Assembly (NCBI RefSeq): GCF_003160695.1
Contig: NZ_QGDD01000010.1
Span: 1 to 64,000 of the forward strand
Direction of reading: 5' to 3'
DNA from: Nocardioides silvaticus
Lineage (GTDB): Bacteria; Actinomycetota; Actinomycetes; Propionibacteriales; Nocardioidaceae
Length of the DNA stretch: 64,000 bases
Below the pieces are notes generated by a model. It worked only from the letters and a program-made list of their open reading frames with translations. It was not told the origin of the DNA and did not search any database. The position numbers and the translations under genes are program-made. Numbering within the stretch: position 1 is the stretch's first letter; each line of letters opens with the position of its first letter. This document shows, piece after piece, positions 7,782-15,579 of the stretch.

Positions 7782-8970
7782 CGAGCTCGGCGAGCGGGAC
7801 GGCAGGGTCGCGGAGCTCGTCGGTGGCCTCGCGCCCGACCCACGCCCGGATCGGTTCGATGGCGTCCCAGTCGTTGGTGTGCATGCCGGCCAGGACCCGA
7901 CCCTTCCGGATCCAGAACGTCGTCGTGACGCGGGAGGCGAGATCACCACGGACCACGACCTCGTCGTACCCCTCGGGGCCCACGTGCCCGACGTGCTCCA
8001 TGCCGAGGTCGTACTGGTCGGTGAAGAAGTAGGGCTGCCGGTCGTAGGGCTCGTCGTCGCCCAGCATGGTGCGCGCGGCGTGCCGGCCCTGGTGGATCGC
8101 GTTGTCCCAGTGCTCGACGCGGATCCGGCCGAGGAGCGGGTGGTCGTGGGTGGCGACGTCGCCCGCCGCGAAGACGTGTGGGTCGCTGGCGCGCAGCCAG
8201 CCGTTGACGAGGACACCGTGGTCGTGGACCAGCCCGGCAGTGACCGCGAGGCGGTCGTCGGGCACGGCGCCGATGGCGACGAGGACCAGGTCGGGCGAGA
8301 GCTCGTGGCCGTCGGAGAGCCGCACCGTCGTCCGGCCGCGGGAGTCGTCGATCGCGTCGACGGCCGTCCGTAGCCGGAGGTCGACGCCGTGCTCGCGGTG
8401 CAGGTCGGCGAACAGGCCGCCGAGCTCGGGACCCAGGGCGTTGCCGAGCGGGAGGCTGGTCGCCTCGACCACCGTGGCGGTGCCTCCCGCGGCGCGGACG
8501 GCGGCCGCAACTTCGAGCCCGATCCAGCCGGCGCCGACGATGAGCACGTGCTCGGTGAGGCGGTCGCCGAGGGCAAGCGCGTCGTCGAGAGTCCGGAGGT
8601 AGCGGACGTCGGCGCCGGACCGGTCGGCGAGCGGGAGGTGCCGGGGGGTGGCGCCGGTGGCGAGGAGCAGGCGGTCGTACGGCAGCCGCCGGTCGCCGAT
8701 CAGGACGTGGCCGGTGTCGAGATCGATGCCGGCGACGGCGGTGCCGGTGAGAAGCTCGACCTGTTGCTCGTCGTACCAGGTGGCGTCGTGGACGAAGACC
8801 GAGTCCGGCTCGGCGCTGCCGAGCAGCAGGCCCTTGGAGAGCGGCGGCCTCTCGTAAGGCGGGTGCGGCTCCGCGCCGATCAACGTGATGTCGCCGGTGT
8901 GGCCCTGCGTGCGCAGCTCCTCGACGGCGCTGATGCCGGCGAGCCCGCCGCCGACCACCACGACCTTCAT
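7747..8970 (-). CDS. FAD/NAD(P)-dependent ferredoxin-type reductase
   Basis: This 407-residue pyridine-nucleotide flavoprotein has a FAD-binding VVVVGGGLAGISA (3-15), an NAD-binding VLIVGAGWIGLEVAA in the middle, the FAD-contacting VFAAGDVATHDH, and a C-terminal reductase domain. The pattern matches electron-transfer reductases (BenC/ThcD/AIF type) that pass electrons from NAD(P)H to a ferredoxin or rubredoxin. No ferredoxin or oxygenase gene is adjacent. The ATG overlaps the folE stop by four bases, so it is expressed with folE and the DoxX-like gene. Confidence 0.85.
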   Translation of the reverse strand: MKVVVVGGGLAGISAVEELRTQGHTGDITLIGAEPHPPYERPPLSKGLLLGSAEPDSVFVHDATWYDEQQVELLTGTAVAGIDLDTGHVLIGDRRLPYDRLLLATGATPRHLPLADRSGADVRYLRTLDDALALGDRLTEHVLIVGAGWIGLEVAAAVRAAGGTATVVEATSLPLGNALGPELGGLFADLHREHGVDLRLRTAVDAIDDSRGRTTVRLSDGHELSPDLVLVAIGAVPDDRLAVTAGLVHDHGVLVNGWLRASDPHVFAAGDVATHDHPLLGRIRVEHWDNAIHQGRHAARTMLGDDEPYDRQPYFFTDQYDLGMEHVGHVGPEGYDEVVVRGDLASRVTTTFWIRKGRVLAGMHTNDWDAIEPIRAWVGREATDELRDPAVPLAELVIGEPTPGGGR

Positions 8971-9608
8971 GACGCGCTCCTCGTGAGGGCGAGGAACTCC
9001 GCGCGGCTGCGGTGGTCGTCCCGCAGCCGGCCGAACAGCGCCGAGGTCGTGGTGCGAGCACCGGTCGCCCGCGCGCCGCGCAGGCTCATGCAGGTGTGCT
9101 CCGCCTCGATGACCACGCCGACGCCGCGCGGTCGCAGCACGCCCTCGAGGTGGTTGGCGATCTGCTGGGTCAGGCGCTCCTGGGTTTGGGGCCGGCGCGC
9201 GTGCAGGTCGACCATCCGGGCGAACTTCGACAGGCCGAGGATGCGATCGCCCGGCAGGTAGCCGATCTGGGCCCGCCCCACGAACGGCAGCACGTGGTGC
9301 TCGCACACCGACTGCAGCGGGATGTCCTTGACCAGCACCAGCTCGTCGTACTGCTGCTCGTTGGGGAAGGTGGTCAGCTCGAAGTCGGGCCCGCTGGTCA
9401 TCTCGATGAGCGCGAGAGCCATCCGACGCGGCGTCTCGGCGAGGTTCTCGTCAGTCAGGTCCAGCCCGAGCGCGGTGAGCAGGTCGGCGGCCGCTCGCTC
9501 CGCCGCAGTGGCGTCGACCTCCGGACGCGGGCGGGTGGCCCGCGGCCGCCAGGACCGCCCCTCGGTCGTGGCGGCCGACGGTTCGGTGGGGACGGTGGCA
9601 GTGCTCAC
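8967..9608 (-). CDS. folE: GTP cyclohydrolase I
   Basis: This 213-residue cytosolic enzyme converts GTP to 7,8-dihydroneopterin triphosphate, the first step to tetrahydrofolate or tetrahydrobiopterin-type pterins. Zinc ligands are visible in SVCEHHVLPF (C102, H105) and EHTCMSLRGAR (C173). The roughly 30-residue N-terminal tail is low in complexity, followed by the usual catalytic core. It lies between a FAD reductase and a DoxX-like membrane protein, not among folate genes. This could be a second folE serving a specialised pterin need; whether another copy exists elsewhere cannot be seen here. Confidence 0.92.
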   Translation of the reverse strand: MSTATVPTEPSAATTEGRSWRPRATRPRPEVDATAAERAAADLLTALGLDLTDENLAETPRRMALALIEMTSGPDFELTTFPNEQQYDELVLVKDIPLQSVCEHHVLPFVGRAQIGYLPGDRILGLSKFARMVDLHARRPQTQERLTQQIANHLEGVLRPRGVGVVIEAEHTCMSLRGARATGARTTTSALFGRLRDDHRSRAEFLALTRSAS

Positions 9609-10030
9609 GCCGTCGCCCGGCCGCGGTCGAAGGCCAGGGCGGCGAGAGCGAGCGCACCGACGAGGAGGCCGAAGTCGCGCAGCGCGACGTCGTAGAAGTC
9701 GCCCATCGTCACCAAGTTGAGGATGATCCCGCCCAGCCAGCCGGCGACGAGGAGCGAGCCGAAGCGGGGTGCGACGGCGACCACGATCCCCGCGACCACC
9801 TCGATGACGCCGACGGCCAGCATCGCGTCGTGGGCGCTGCCGGGGACGAGGTCGTCGATCCAGGGCGCGAGGTACTGCTCCCAGTCGGTGAGCAGCTCGG
9901 CGAACTTGTCGAGGCCGAAGGCGATCGGCGCGACGGTGAAGACGGTGCGCAGGAGCAGGAAGGCCCGGTCGGGGCCGGACCGGGAGTGATGTGTCGTGAG
10001 GGGAGCGGCGGGGTCGGTGTCTGTGGCCAT
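9605..10030 (-). CDS. DoxX-like integral membrane protein
   Basis: This 141-residue protein has four predicted membrane helices and the family-like segments LLRTVFTVAPIAFGLDKFAELL and VVAGIVVAVAPRFGSLLVAGWL. It resembles the DoxX/DoxD superfamily, membrane proteins linked to thiosulfate, quinone and redox-stress functions. AAAGGA lies six bases before the ATG; a TTG two codons upstream is less convincing. Its stop overlaps the folE start by four bases, making it first in a three-gene operon. It faces a Cys-rich regulator across an 88-base divergent promoter with paired repeats. Confidence 0.7.
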   Translation of the reverse strand: MATDTDPAAPLTTHHSRSGPDRAFLLLRTVFTVAPIAFGLDKFAELLTDWEQYLAPWIDDLVPGSAHDAMLAVGVIEVVAGIVVAVAPRFGSLLVAGWLGGIILNLVTMGDFYDVALRDFGLLVGALALAALAFDRGRATA

Positions 10031-10041
10031 GGCCAATCCTT

Positions 10042-10109
10042 TCTAAAACAGAGGTATCTCTGCATTACACGCTCGACCAAGTCTTGTGTCAAGAGCGTTC
10101 TGTTTTAGA
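10042..10109. promoter_or_regulatory. Divergent promoter with paired inverted repeats
   Basis: TCTAAAACAGA (10042-10052) recurs as its exact complement TCTGTTTTAGA (10099-10109). Inside lie CAGAG-GTAT-CTCTG (10049-10062) and TCTTG-TGT-CAAGA. The block is AT-rich and separates the DoxX-like operon from the regulator, so it probably holds both promoters and the regulator binding sites. This is a strong sequence observation; the binding protein is inferred. Confidence 0.55.
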
Positions 10110-10118
10110 CTTTCGACC

Positions 10119-10802
10119 ATGGACCTCAGCGCACAGGCGTCCGGCATCGGCGCCCTGGCCGACGACACCCGCAGGGCGCTCTACGAGTACGTCGCCGCCG
10201 AGAGCGCGCCGGTCGGGCGCGAGCAGGCCGCCACGGCCCTGGGGCTCGCGCTGCACAACGTGAGCTTCCACCTCGACCGGCTGGTGGCCGAGGGGCTGCT
10301 CGAGGTGGAGTACCGGCGGCTGACCGGGCGGACCGGCCCGGGTGCGGGCCGGCCGAGCAAGCTCTACCGTCGCGCGGCCCGGGAGTTCGCCGTGTCCCTG
10401 CCGCCCCGGCGCTACGACCTGGTCGGCGACATCCTGGCAGCGGCGGTGACGCAGGCCGGTGAGGGCGTGCCGCTGGACGAGGCGCTCGCGGGGTCGGCAC
10501 GGAGCGAGGGCCTCTCCCTGGCGCAGGAGGCTGCCGGCGCCGTACGTCCGGGGACCCTGTCCGTCCTCGCCGAGGTGCTGCGCAGCCAGGGCTTCGAGCC
10601 ACAGATCGGCGACGAGGTGGTCGAGCTCGCGAACTGCCCGTTCGACGCGCTCGCCCAGAAGCACACCGACCTCGTGTGCGGTCTCAACCAGGCGTTCGTG
10701 CAGGGCGTCGCAGACGGCCTCGAGTCCGAGGTGACAGCCTGCCTGGAGCCCGAGCCGGGCCGGTGCTGCGTCAAGGCCAGGCCGACCGCTGCCCTCACCT
10801 GA
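10119..10802 (+). CDS. Winged-helix regulator with C-terminal cysteine cluster (COG2345-like)
   Basis: This 227-residue regulator has an N-terminal winged helix (about 8-75, recognition helix near ALHNVSFHLDRLV) and a longer effector domain. The effector domain ends with ANCPFDAL, a Cys 14 residues later (DLVCGLN), another after 20 residues (VTAC) and CC near the end. Such spaced cysteines and the NCPF segment are typical of SufR/COG2345-type regulators that hold an iron-sulfur cluster. A redox or iron-sulfur sensing role is therefore likely. It probably binds the repeats between itself and the DoxX-folE-reductase operon and controls both directions. Confidence 0.75.
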   Translation: MDLSAQASGIGALADDTRRALYEYVAAESAPVGREQAATALGLALHNVSFHLDRLVAEGLLEVEYRRLTGRTGPGAGRPSKLYRRAAREFAVSLPPRRYDLVGDILAAAVTQAGEGVPLDEALAGSARSEGLSLAQEAAGAVRPGTLSVLAEVLRSQGFEPQIGDEVVELANCPFDALAQKHTDLVCGLNQAFVQGVADGLESEVTACLEPEPGRCCVKARPTAALT

Positions 10803-12099
10803 GCGGGTCGAACGGCCGCAGAGCCCGCGGCTGGAGTCCCGTCGCGATCTGCTCCGCGAGCAGCTTGCCGGTCGCCGGGCCGAGGGCCACGCCCCACATC
10901 CCGTGACCGCCGGCGACGAAGACCCGCGACGAGCGCGTCTCCCCGACGAGCGGGAGGCCGTCGGTCGTGCACGGTCGCGAGCCGACCCACTCGTCGGTGC
11001 GGTGGTCGAGGTCGACACCGGGCAGCAGCGCGCGGGTCGCCTCGACGATCGCCTCGATCCGGCGCGGGTCCAGCGGCTCGTCCGCACGGCGGAACTCCAT
11101 CATCCCGGCGACCCGGAGCAGGGGAACGTCGTCGTCCGCGAACGGACCCGGCGGCAGGGCCGCCGGCTCACTGAGCGGGGTGCAGGCGACCCGCTGGGCC
11201 GGGAAGTAGATCGGGCTGTCCGGCACCTGCTCGCCGGTGACCATGAACGAGTAGCCGCGTCCGGGGTGCACGACCCGTCGTACTCCGAAGGGACGAGCGA
11301 GCCGGCCGAGAGCCGCTCCGGTCGCCAGCACGACCGCGTCGTGGCGGCGCCGCCCACCGTCGCTGTCGAGGAGGCTGGCGCCCTCGCCGTCGGTCTCGAC
11401 GCCGGCCACGTGGACCAGCTCGCGGAGCTTGCCGCCCCGCGCGACGACCGAGTGGGCGAGCGCCCGGACGAACGCCGGCGGGTGGATGTAGCGCTGGCCT
11501 CGGAGCAGCACGGCGGCGCCGATTTCCGTGCCGACCGCGGGCTGCGCCTGCTGGACCTGCGGACCGGTGAGGTAGTCGTAGCGGACGGGCTGGCCGGCGC
11601 GTTCGATGCGGTCGAGCTCCGCGATCAGGGTGCCGGCCTCGGCGGCGGTGCGGAAGCAGGCGAGGAACGGCCGAGCGCGGTGTGCGCGCGGCGTCGCGCC
11701 GGCGTCCGCGAGGTCCTCGAACGCGCGGATCGCCAGCTTGTTGATCGGCGCGTAGGCGGCCATGCCGCGGTCCCACCGGGCTTGCGTGCAGTGCCGGGCG
11801 AAGCCGATGAGGAAGCGCCACAGGGACGGGTCGAGCCGCGGCGGGACGTAGACGGGCGAGGTCGGGGTGAGTGCCGAGCGCACCCCGTAGCGGAGGACAT
11901 CGGGCTCGGGCAGGGGAGCGGTGAGCGCGGGCGTCAGCCAGCCGGCGTTGCCCCACGAGGCGCCGCTCGCCGCCTGGTCGCTGTCGTAGACGGTGACGGT
12001 GAAGCCGCGCTCCTGGAGGAACCACGCGGTGCTGAGGCCGACGATGCCGGCGCCGACGACGGCGACGTCGGCGAAGTCGTGGTTGCTGGGCCGGGTCAT
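10795..12099 (-). CDS. FAD-dependent D-amino-acid dehydrogenase-like oxidoreductase
   Basis: This 434-residue flavoprotein of the DAO/DadA family has an N-terminal FAD motif VAVVGAGIVGLSTAWFL (13-29), a GASWGNAGWL segment (about 50-59), and a C-terminal GGHGMWGVALGPATGKLLAE that closes the FAD site. DadA-type enzymes oxidise D-amino acids to 2-oxo acids and feed electrons to the respiratory chain. The exact substrate is not determined. The ATG overlaps the stop of the DksA-like gene by four bases. Its 3' end overlaps the convergent regulator gene by eight bases. Confidence 0.8.
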   Translation of the reverse strand: MTRPSNHDFADVAVVGAGIVGLSTAWFLQERGFTVTVYDSDQAASGASWGNAGWLTPALTAPLPEPDVLRYGVRSALTPTSPVYVPPRLDPSLWRFLIGFARHCTQARWDRGMAAYAPINKLAIRAFEDLADAGATPRAHRARPFLACFRTAAEAGTLIAELDRIERAGQPVRYDYLTGPQVQQAQPAVGTEIGAAVLLRGQRYIHPPAFVRALAHSVVARGGKLRELVHVAGVETDGEGASLLDSDGGRRRHDAVVLATGAALGRLARPFGVRRVVHPGRGYSFMVTGEQVPDSPIYFPAQRVACTPLSEPAALPPGPFADDDVPLLRVAGMMEFRRADEPLDPRRIEAIVEATRALLPGVDLDHRTDEWVGSRPCTTDGLPLVGETRSSRVFVAGGHGMWGVALGPATGKLLAEQIATGLQPRALRPFDPLR

Positions 12100-12635
12100 C
12101 GCCCGCTCACCTCCGGCTCGTCGACGCGCCTGCGGACGGACGTGAGGTCGGCCGCGCACCAGGCGCAGACCGTCGCCCACGGCTTCTCGGTGAGCGTGGT
12201 CAGCGAGATCGGCTCGGCGCAGTCGGTGCAGGTTCCGTAGGTGCCCTCGTCGATCCGCGCGAGGGCGTGGTGCGCCGCGCGCAGGGTGGTGAGCAGCTGC
12301 GTGCGGTAGTGGAGGGTACGGCGACCGAGGTCCTGCGGCGGCGGCAGCGCCCGCAGCCGCAGGGTCACCGACTGGATCGTCGCGGCGAGCCGGCAGGGCG
12401 TGTCGACCGGCCATGCGACGGTGTCGTCGAAGCGCCGGCCGCCCCGGGTGGGGAAGACGGGCACGAAGAGGTCGACGCGCTCGTCCTCGGTCGGCCGGCG
12501 TGGCGGTGCGTTGGGCTTGCGCGGTGCGGACGGCTTGCGCGGTGCGACGGCGCGGGCGTTGCGGGAGAACCAGACGGACGCGAAGAGGGCGGTCCAGCTG
12601 CTGGCAGCGAGGGTGGTGGTGGGTTCGGAGAGCAT
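12096..12635 (-). CDS. DksA/TraR-type zinc-finger protein
   Basis: This 179-residue protein carries a C-terminal four-cysteine zinc finger, CTDC (136-139) and CAWC (157-160), preceded by a helical stretch (LTTLRAAHHALARIDEGTYG) like that of DksA/TraR proteins. Those bind the RNA polymerase secondary channel; actinobacterial members are often uncharacterised. The N-terminal 60 residues are rich in Pro, Lys and Arg and probably disordered. The ATG is preceded by GGAGGAG at six bases; upstream in-frame codons lack support. Translational coupling to a flavin oxidase is unusual for a transcription factor of this class. Confidence 0.7.
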   Translation of the reverse strand: MLSEPTTTLAASSWTALFASVWFSRNARAVAPRKPSAPRKPNAPPRRPTEDERVDLFVPVFPTRGGRRFDDTVAWPVDTPCRLAATIQSVTLRLRALPPPQDLGRRTLHYRTQLLTTLRAAHHALARIDEGTYGTCTDCAEPISLTTLTEKPWATVCAWCAADLTSVRRRVDEPEVSGR

Positions 12636-13139
12636 GGCGATCTCCTCCTGGAGGTGGCGCGACGGAGGGCGCGTCGGCACGGAGCAGACCGTGCGGGCGG
12701 ACGCGCGAGGGCGTCGCACGACGCTGACCTCAGACGCGACGGGTCGCGCGGGCGCGTCGTACGGACGGCGAAGCGAGGCACCTGCTCCCGCAGAGCGGTG
12801 AGCAGGCGTGAGCGCTCGGGCTCAGCGGGTCACGCAGGCGGTGCGCGGTCGACGCTGCGTCGCAGCACGTCGAGCCCGCGGACCCCGCGGGCCTGCTCGC
12901 TGAGCTCGATGGCCAGGAGCGCGGCACCCGAGGGAACGTGCGCCGGACCGGCGGTTCCCTGTCGCGTCTCGAAGATCGGTGCCATGTCTCGGACCATAGC
13001 AGCGAGGCGGTCACGGCGTGCCGTCCGCGGAGAGCCGGGACGAATCAGGCTGCCGGGTAGTCCGACCGCCGCACCACCGCTGATTTCCGACCGCGCTGTC
13101 GGTCCATGTCGGCAGGATGTCCACGGACAGGAGCGAGAC
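12636..13139. other. Intergenic region with one possible small gene
   Basis: About 500 bases separate the minus-strand DksA-like gene from the plus-strand flavin oxidase. Apart from the 51-codon reading frame described separately, I see no recognisable RNA, repeat or terminator. The last 150 bases before the oxidase probably contain its promoter. AGGAG lies eight bases before its ATG. Confidence 0.4.
12830..12985 (-). CDS. Small hypothetical protein (51 residues)
   Basis: A short frame begins MAPIFETRQGTAG and runs to a TGA with codon use typical of the genome (mostly G or C in third position). Composition is balanced, with no membrane segment or signal peptide, and the second half (ALLAIELSEQARGVRGLDVL) looks helical. 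The ribosome binding site is weak. No family is recognised. It is reported because its codon bias is better than that of overlapping frames. It may equally be non-coding. Confidence 0.35.
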   Translation of the reverse strand: MAPIFETRQGTAGPAHVPSGAALLAIELSEQARGVRGLDVLRRSVDRAPPA

Positions 13140-14468
13140 ATGGCAGAGAACGACGGCCTGCTGCGGCCGGGCGCCGACGGGTACGACGACGCGCGCCGGG
13201 TGTGGAACGCCATGGTCGACCGCCGTCCGGCTCTCATCGCCCGCTGCCGCGATGCGCAGGAGGTCGTCGCGGCCGTGCATCGCGCCCAGCGGGAGGGCCT
13301 CGAGATCGGGGTCCGTTGCGGTGGGCACAGCGTCGTCGGGCTGGCGGTGCCCGAGGGCGGGCTGATGATCGACCTGACGCCGATGGGCGCGGTCCGCGTC
13401 GACCCCGAGCGGAGACGGGCCCGGGTGCAGGGCGGTGCGCTGCTCGGTGCGCTCGACGCGGCTACCCAGCCGTCCGGGTTGGCGACCACTGCCGGCAACG
13501 TGTCGCACACAGGCGTCGGCGGGCTCACGCTCGGTGGCGGGATGGGCTGGCTGGCCCGCAAGCACGGCCTGACTTGCGACAACGTGGTGTCCTTCGAGCT
13601 GGTCACCGCGGCCGGCGACGTCGTCCGCGCGTCGGCCGAGGAGAACACCGAGCTCTTCTGGGGGCTGCGCGGGGGCGGTGGCAACTTCGGCGTGGTGACC
13701 GAGTTCGAGTTCCGTCTCCATGACACCGGCACCCGGGCGCTCAGCGTCGAGCTCGACTTCCCGGTCGGGGACGCACGGGAGGCGCTGGCGCGGTGGCGCG
13801 ATCTCGGTGTGACCGCGCCGCGGGAGGCGACGTACGCCGCGACCGTGCTCGGCGGCACCGCGACGCTCGGCTTCGTGTGGGTCGGGAATCCGGACGAGGG
13901 CCGGCAGCACGCGGCGGGCCTGGAGGCGCTCGGTCGTCCCGCCGAACGGCGCGTGGCAGAGCTGTCCTACCTCGAGCTCCAGCGTCGGGAGGACACCCTC
14001 GAGGGTCACGCCCTCCGGCGGTACTGGAAGGGCCACTACTTCGAGGAGCTGTCCGACGGTGCGCTCCAGGCGCTGCTCGCGCACGATCCCGCCGTGGCGG
14101 CCAGCGTCCAGACCTACGGCGGTGCGATCGCGGACGTGCCCGACGACGCGACGGCGTTCAGCCAGCGCCGGACCGCCTTCGAGTACGTCGGCTCGGCCCG
14201 CTGGGTGGACCCGTCCGAGGACGCGGACCGGATCGCCGCGGCGCGCGTGAGCGCGGCCGCGCTGGCGCCGTACTCGAGCGGTGTCTACGTCAACGCGCTC
14301 GGCGACGAGGGGCCGGCCGGCGTACGGCGCGCCTACCCGGAGGCCAAGCTCGCGAGGCTGACCGCGCTCAAGGACGCCGTCGACCCCGCTAACGTCTTCC
14401 ACCTCAACCAGAACATCGCGCCGAGCCGGCAACCGTCGGCGCCCGGCGGGACGGGAGATCGCCGATGA
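13140..14468 (+). CDS. FAD-linked oxidase, PCMH/berberine-bridge type
   Basis: This 442-residue oxidoreductase has an N-terminal PCMH-type FAD domain with GVRCGGHSVVG, where H63 matches the histidine that binds FAD covalently in 6-hydroxynicotine-oxidase-like enzymes. It also has GVGGLTLGGGMGWLARKHGL and a C-terminal BBE segment ending DPANVFHLNQNI. The second, cysteinyl flavin link of berberine-bridge enzymes is absent: the GxC position reads GNVSH. Substrates in this family are alcohols, sugars, amines or phenols and cannot be predicted here. It is coupled to the VOC protein by an ATGA overlap. Confidence 0.85.
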   Translation: MAENDGLLRPGADGYDDARRVWNAMVDRRPALIARCRDAQEVVAAVHRAQREGLEIGVRCGGHSVVGLAVPEGGLMIDLTPMGAVRVDPERRRARVQGGALLGALDAATQPSGLATTAGNVSHTGVGGLTLGGGMGWLARKHGLTCDNVVSFELVTAAGDVVRASAEENTELFWGLRGGGGNFGVVTEFEFRLHDTGTRALSVELDFPVGDAREALARWRDLGVTAPREATYAATVLGGTATLGFVWVGNPDEGRQHAAGLEALGRPAERRVAELSYLELQRREDTLEGHALRRYWKGHYFEELSDGALQALLAHDPAVAASVQTYGGAIADVPDDATAFSQRRTAFEYVGSARWVDPSEDADRIAAARVSAAALAPYSSGVYVNALGDEGPAGVRRAYPEAKLARLTALKDAVDPANVFHLNQNIAPSRQPSAPGGTGDRR

Positions 14469-14845
14469 GCATTGCGCTGAACCACACGATCGTGCACGCA
14501 TCGGACCGCGATGCCACCGCGACGTTCCTCGCCGAGATGCTCGGGCTCCCCGAGCCGCAGGAGTACGGGCCGTTCCGGGTCGTCGAGCTCGCCAACGGCG
14601 TGAGCCTCGACGTGATGGCGGACCGTGGGACGTTCCAGCCGCAGCACTACGCGTTCCTGGTGGGCGAGGACGACTTCGACGCCATCCTCGCCCGGATCGA
14701 GGAGCGCAGCCTCGCCCACTGGGCGGATCCGGCCCATCAGCAGGAGGGTCGGATCAACCACCACGACGGCGGCCGCGGCCTCTACTGGGAGGGCCCCGAC
14801 GGCCACAACCTGGAGATCATCACCGTCCCCTACGGCGGCTTCTGA
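14465..14845 (+). CDS. VOC-family (glyoxalase/dioxygenase-like) protein
   Basis: This 126-residue single-repeat vicinal-oxygen-chelate protein has the candidate metal ligands H8 (NHTIVHASD), a central His and the C-terminal Glu of GPDGHNLEIITVPYGGF. The VOC fold supports dioxygenases, glyoxalases and binding proteins. Relatives annotated as glyoxalase/bleomycin-resistance proteins rarely have known substrates. Overlap with the flavin oxidase gene implies a shared pathway, possibly processing of the oxidase product. No signal peptide is present, so it should be cytoplasmic. Confidence 0.8.
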   Translation: MSIALNHTIVHASDRDATATFLAEMLGLPEPQEYGPFRVVELANGVSLDVMADRGTFQPQHYAFLVGEDDFDAILARIEERSLAHWADPAHQQEGRINHHDGGRGLYWEGPDGHNLEIITVPYGGF

Positions 14846-14888
14846 ACTCCTGGGTCTGGTCCCCGACCGGGTTGGGTACCGGGGCGCC

Positions 14889-15557
14889 ATGCTCCCTGCC
14901 GAGACCACCACCGACCACGACGCGACCGGATCGGAACAGGTCGCCGACTTCGGCGGCCTGGAGATCCGGTGGGACTCCCGCGTGCTGCGCCCGCGGCCGT
15001 GGACGACCGCGCAGAGCCATTGGATCGCCGCCCTTGCGGACGGCGGAGCGCCGGGCCCGATCCTCGAGCTGTGCTGCGGGGCGGGCCAGATCGGGCTGCT
15101 GGCCGCGTCGCTCACCGGCCGGGACCTGGTCCAGGTGGACCGCGACCCGGTGGCGGCCGACTACGCCCGCCGCAACGCGACCCTGGCCGGTGTCGCTGCC
15201 GACGTGCGGGTCGGCAGCCTGGCCGACGCCCTGGAGCCGGGCGAGCTGTTCGGCCTCGCGATCCTCGACCCGCCGTGGGTGCCCTCGGCCGACGTGCCGA
15301 ACTTCCCCGAGGACCCGGTGGGCGCGATCGACGGCGGTCTCGACGGCAGCGACCAGCTGCTGCTCGGGCTCGGCGTGGCGCTGCGGCACCTGGCGCCGGG
15401 CGGCTACCTGGTCGTCCAGGTCGGCAGCCACGAGCAGGTCAGCATCGTCGAGCGGCTCGTCGACGGCATCCAGGGCGGGAGCTCGGGCTGGCGCGTGCTC
15501 GAGGTCCGCGACTACCTGCCGGGCGGCCTGCTGGTCGCGATCGGCGACCAGCGCTGA
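14889..15557 (+). CDS. SAM-dependent methyltransferase (HemK/RsmC-like)
   Basis: This 222-residue class I methyltransferase has motif I ILELCCGAGQIGLLA (58-72), an acidic motif QVDRDP, and DPPW (127-130) in place of the NPPY of HemK/PrmC and N6-adenine methyltransferases. That tetrapeptide usually flips a planar amino group, so the target may be a protein glutamine, a nucleobase or a natural product. The ATG follows the VOC stop by 44 bases. It ends just before a convergent HAD gene, with no clear terminator between. Confidence 0.75.
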   Translation: MLPAETTTDHDATGSEQVADFGGLEIRWDSRVLRPRPWTTAQSHWIAALADGGAPGPILELCCGAGQIGLLAASLTGRDLVQVDRDPVAADYARRNATLAGVAADVRVGSLADALEPGELFGLAILDPPWVPSADVPNFPEDPVGAIDGGLDGSDQLLLGLGVALRHLAPGGYLVVQVGSHEQVSIVERLVDGIQGGSSGWRVLEVRDYLPGGLLVAIGDQR

Positions 15558-15579
15558 CCGGTTGAGCCGGTCGGCCCGC

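Noticed and set aside
12730-13014. A 94-codon minus-strand frame beginning MTASLLWSETW
   Set aside because: Ser/Arg/Pro-rich composition typical of shadow frames, and it overlaps a better-biased 51-codon frame.
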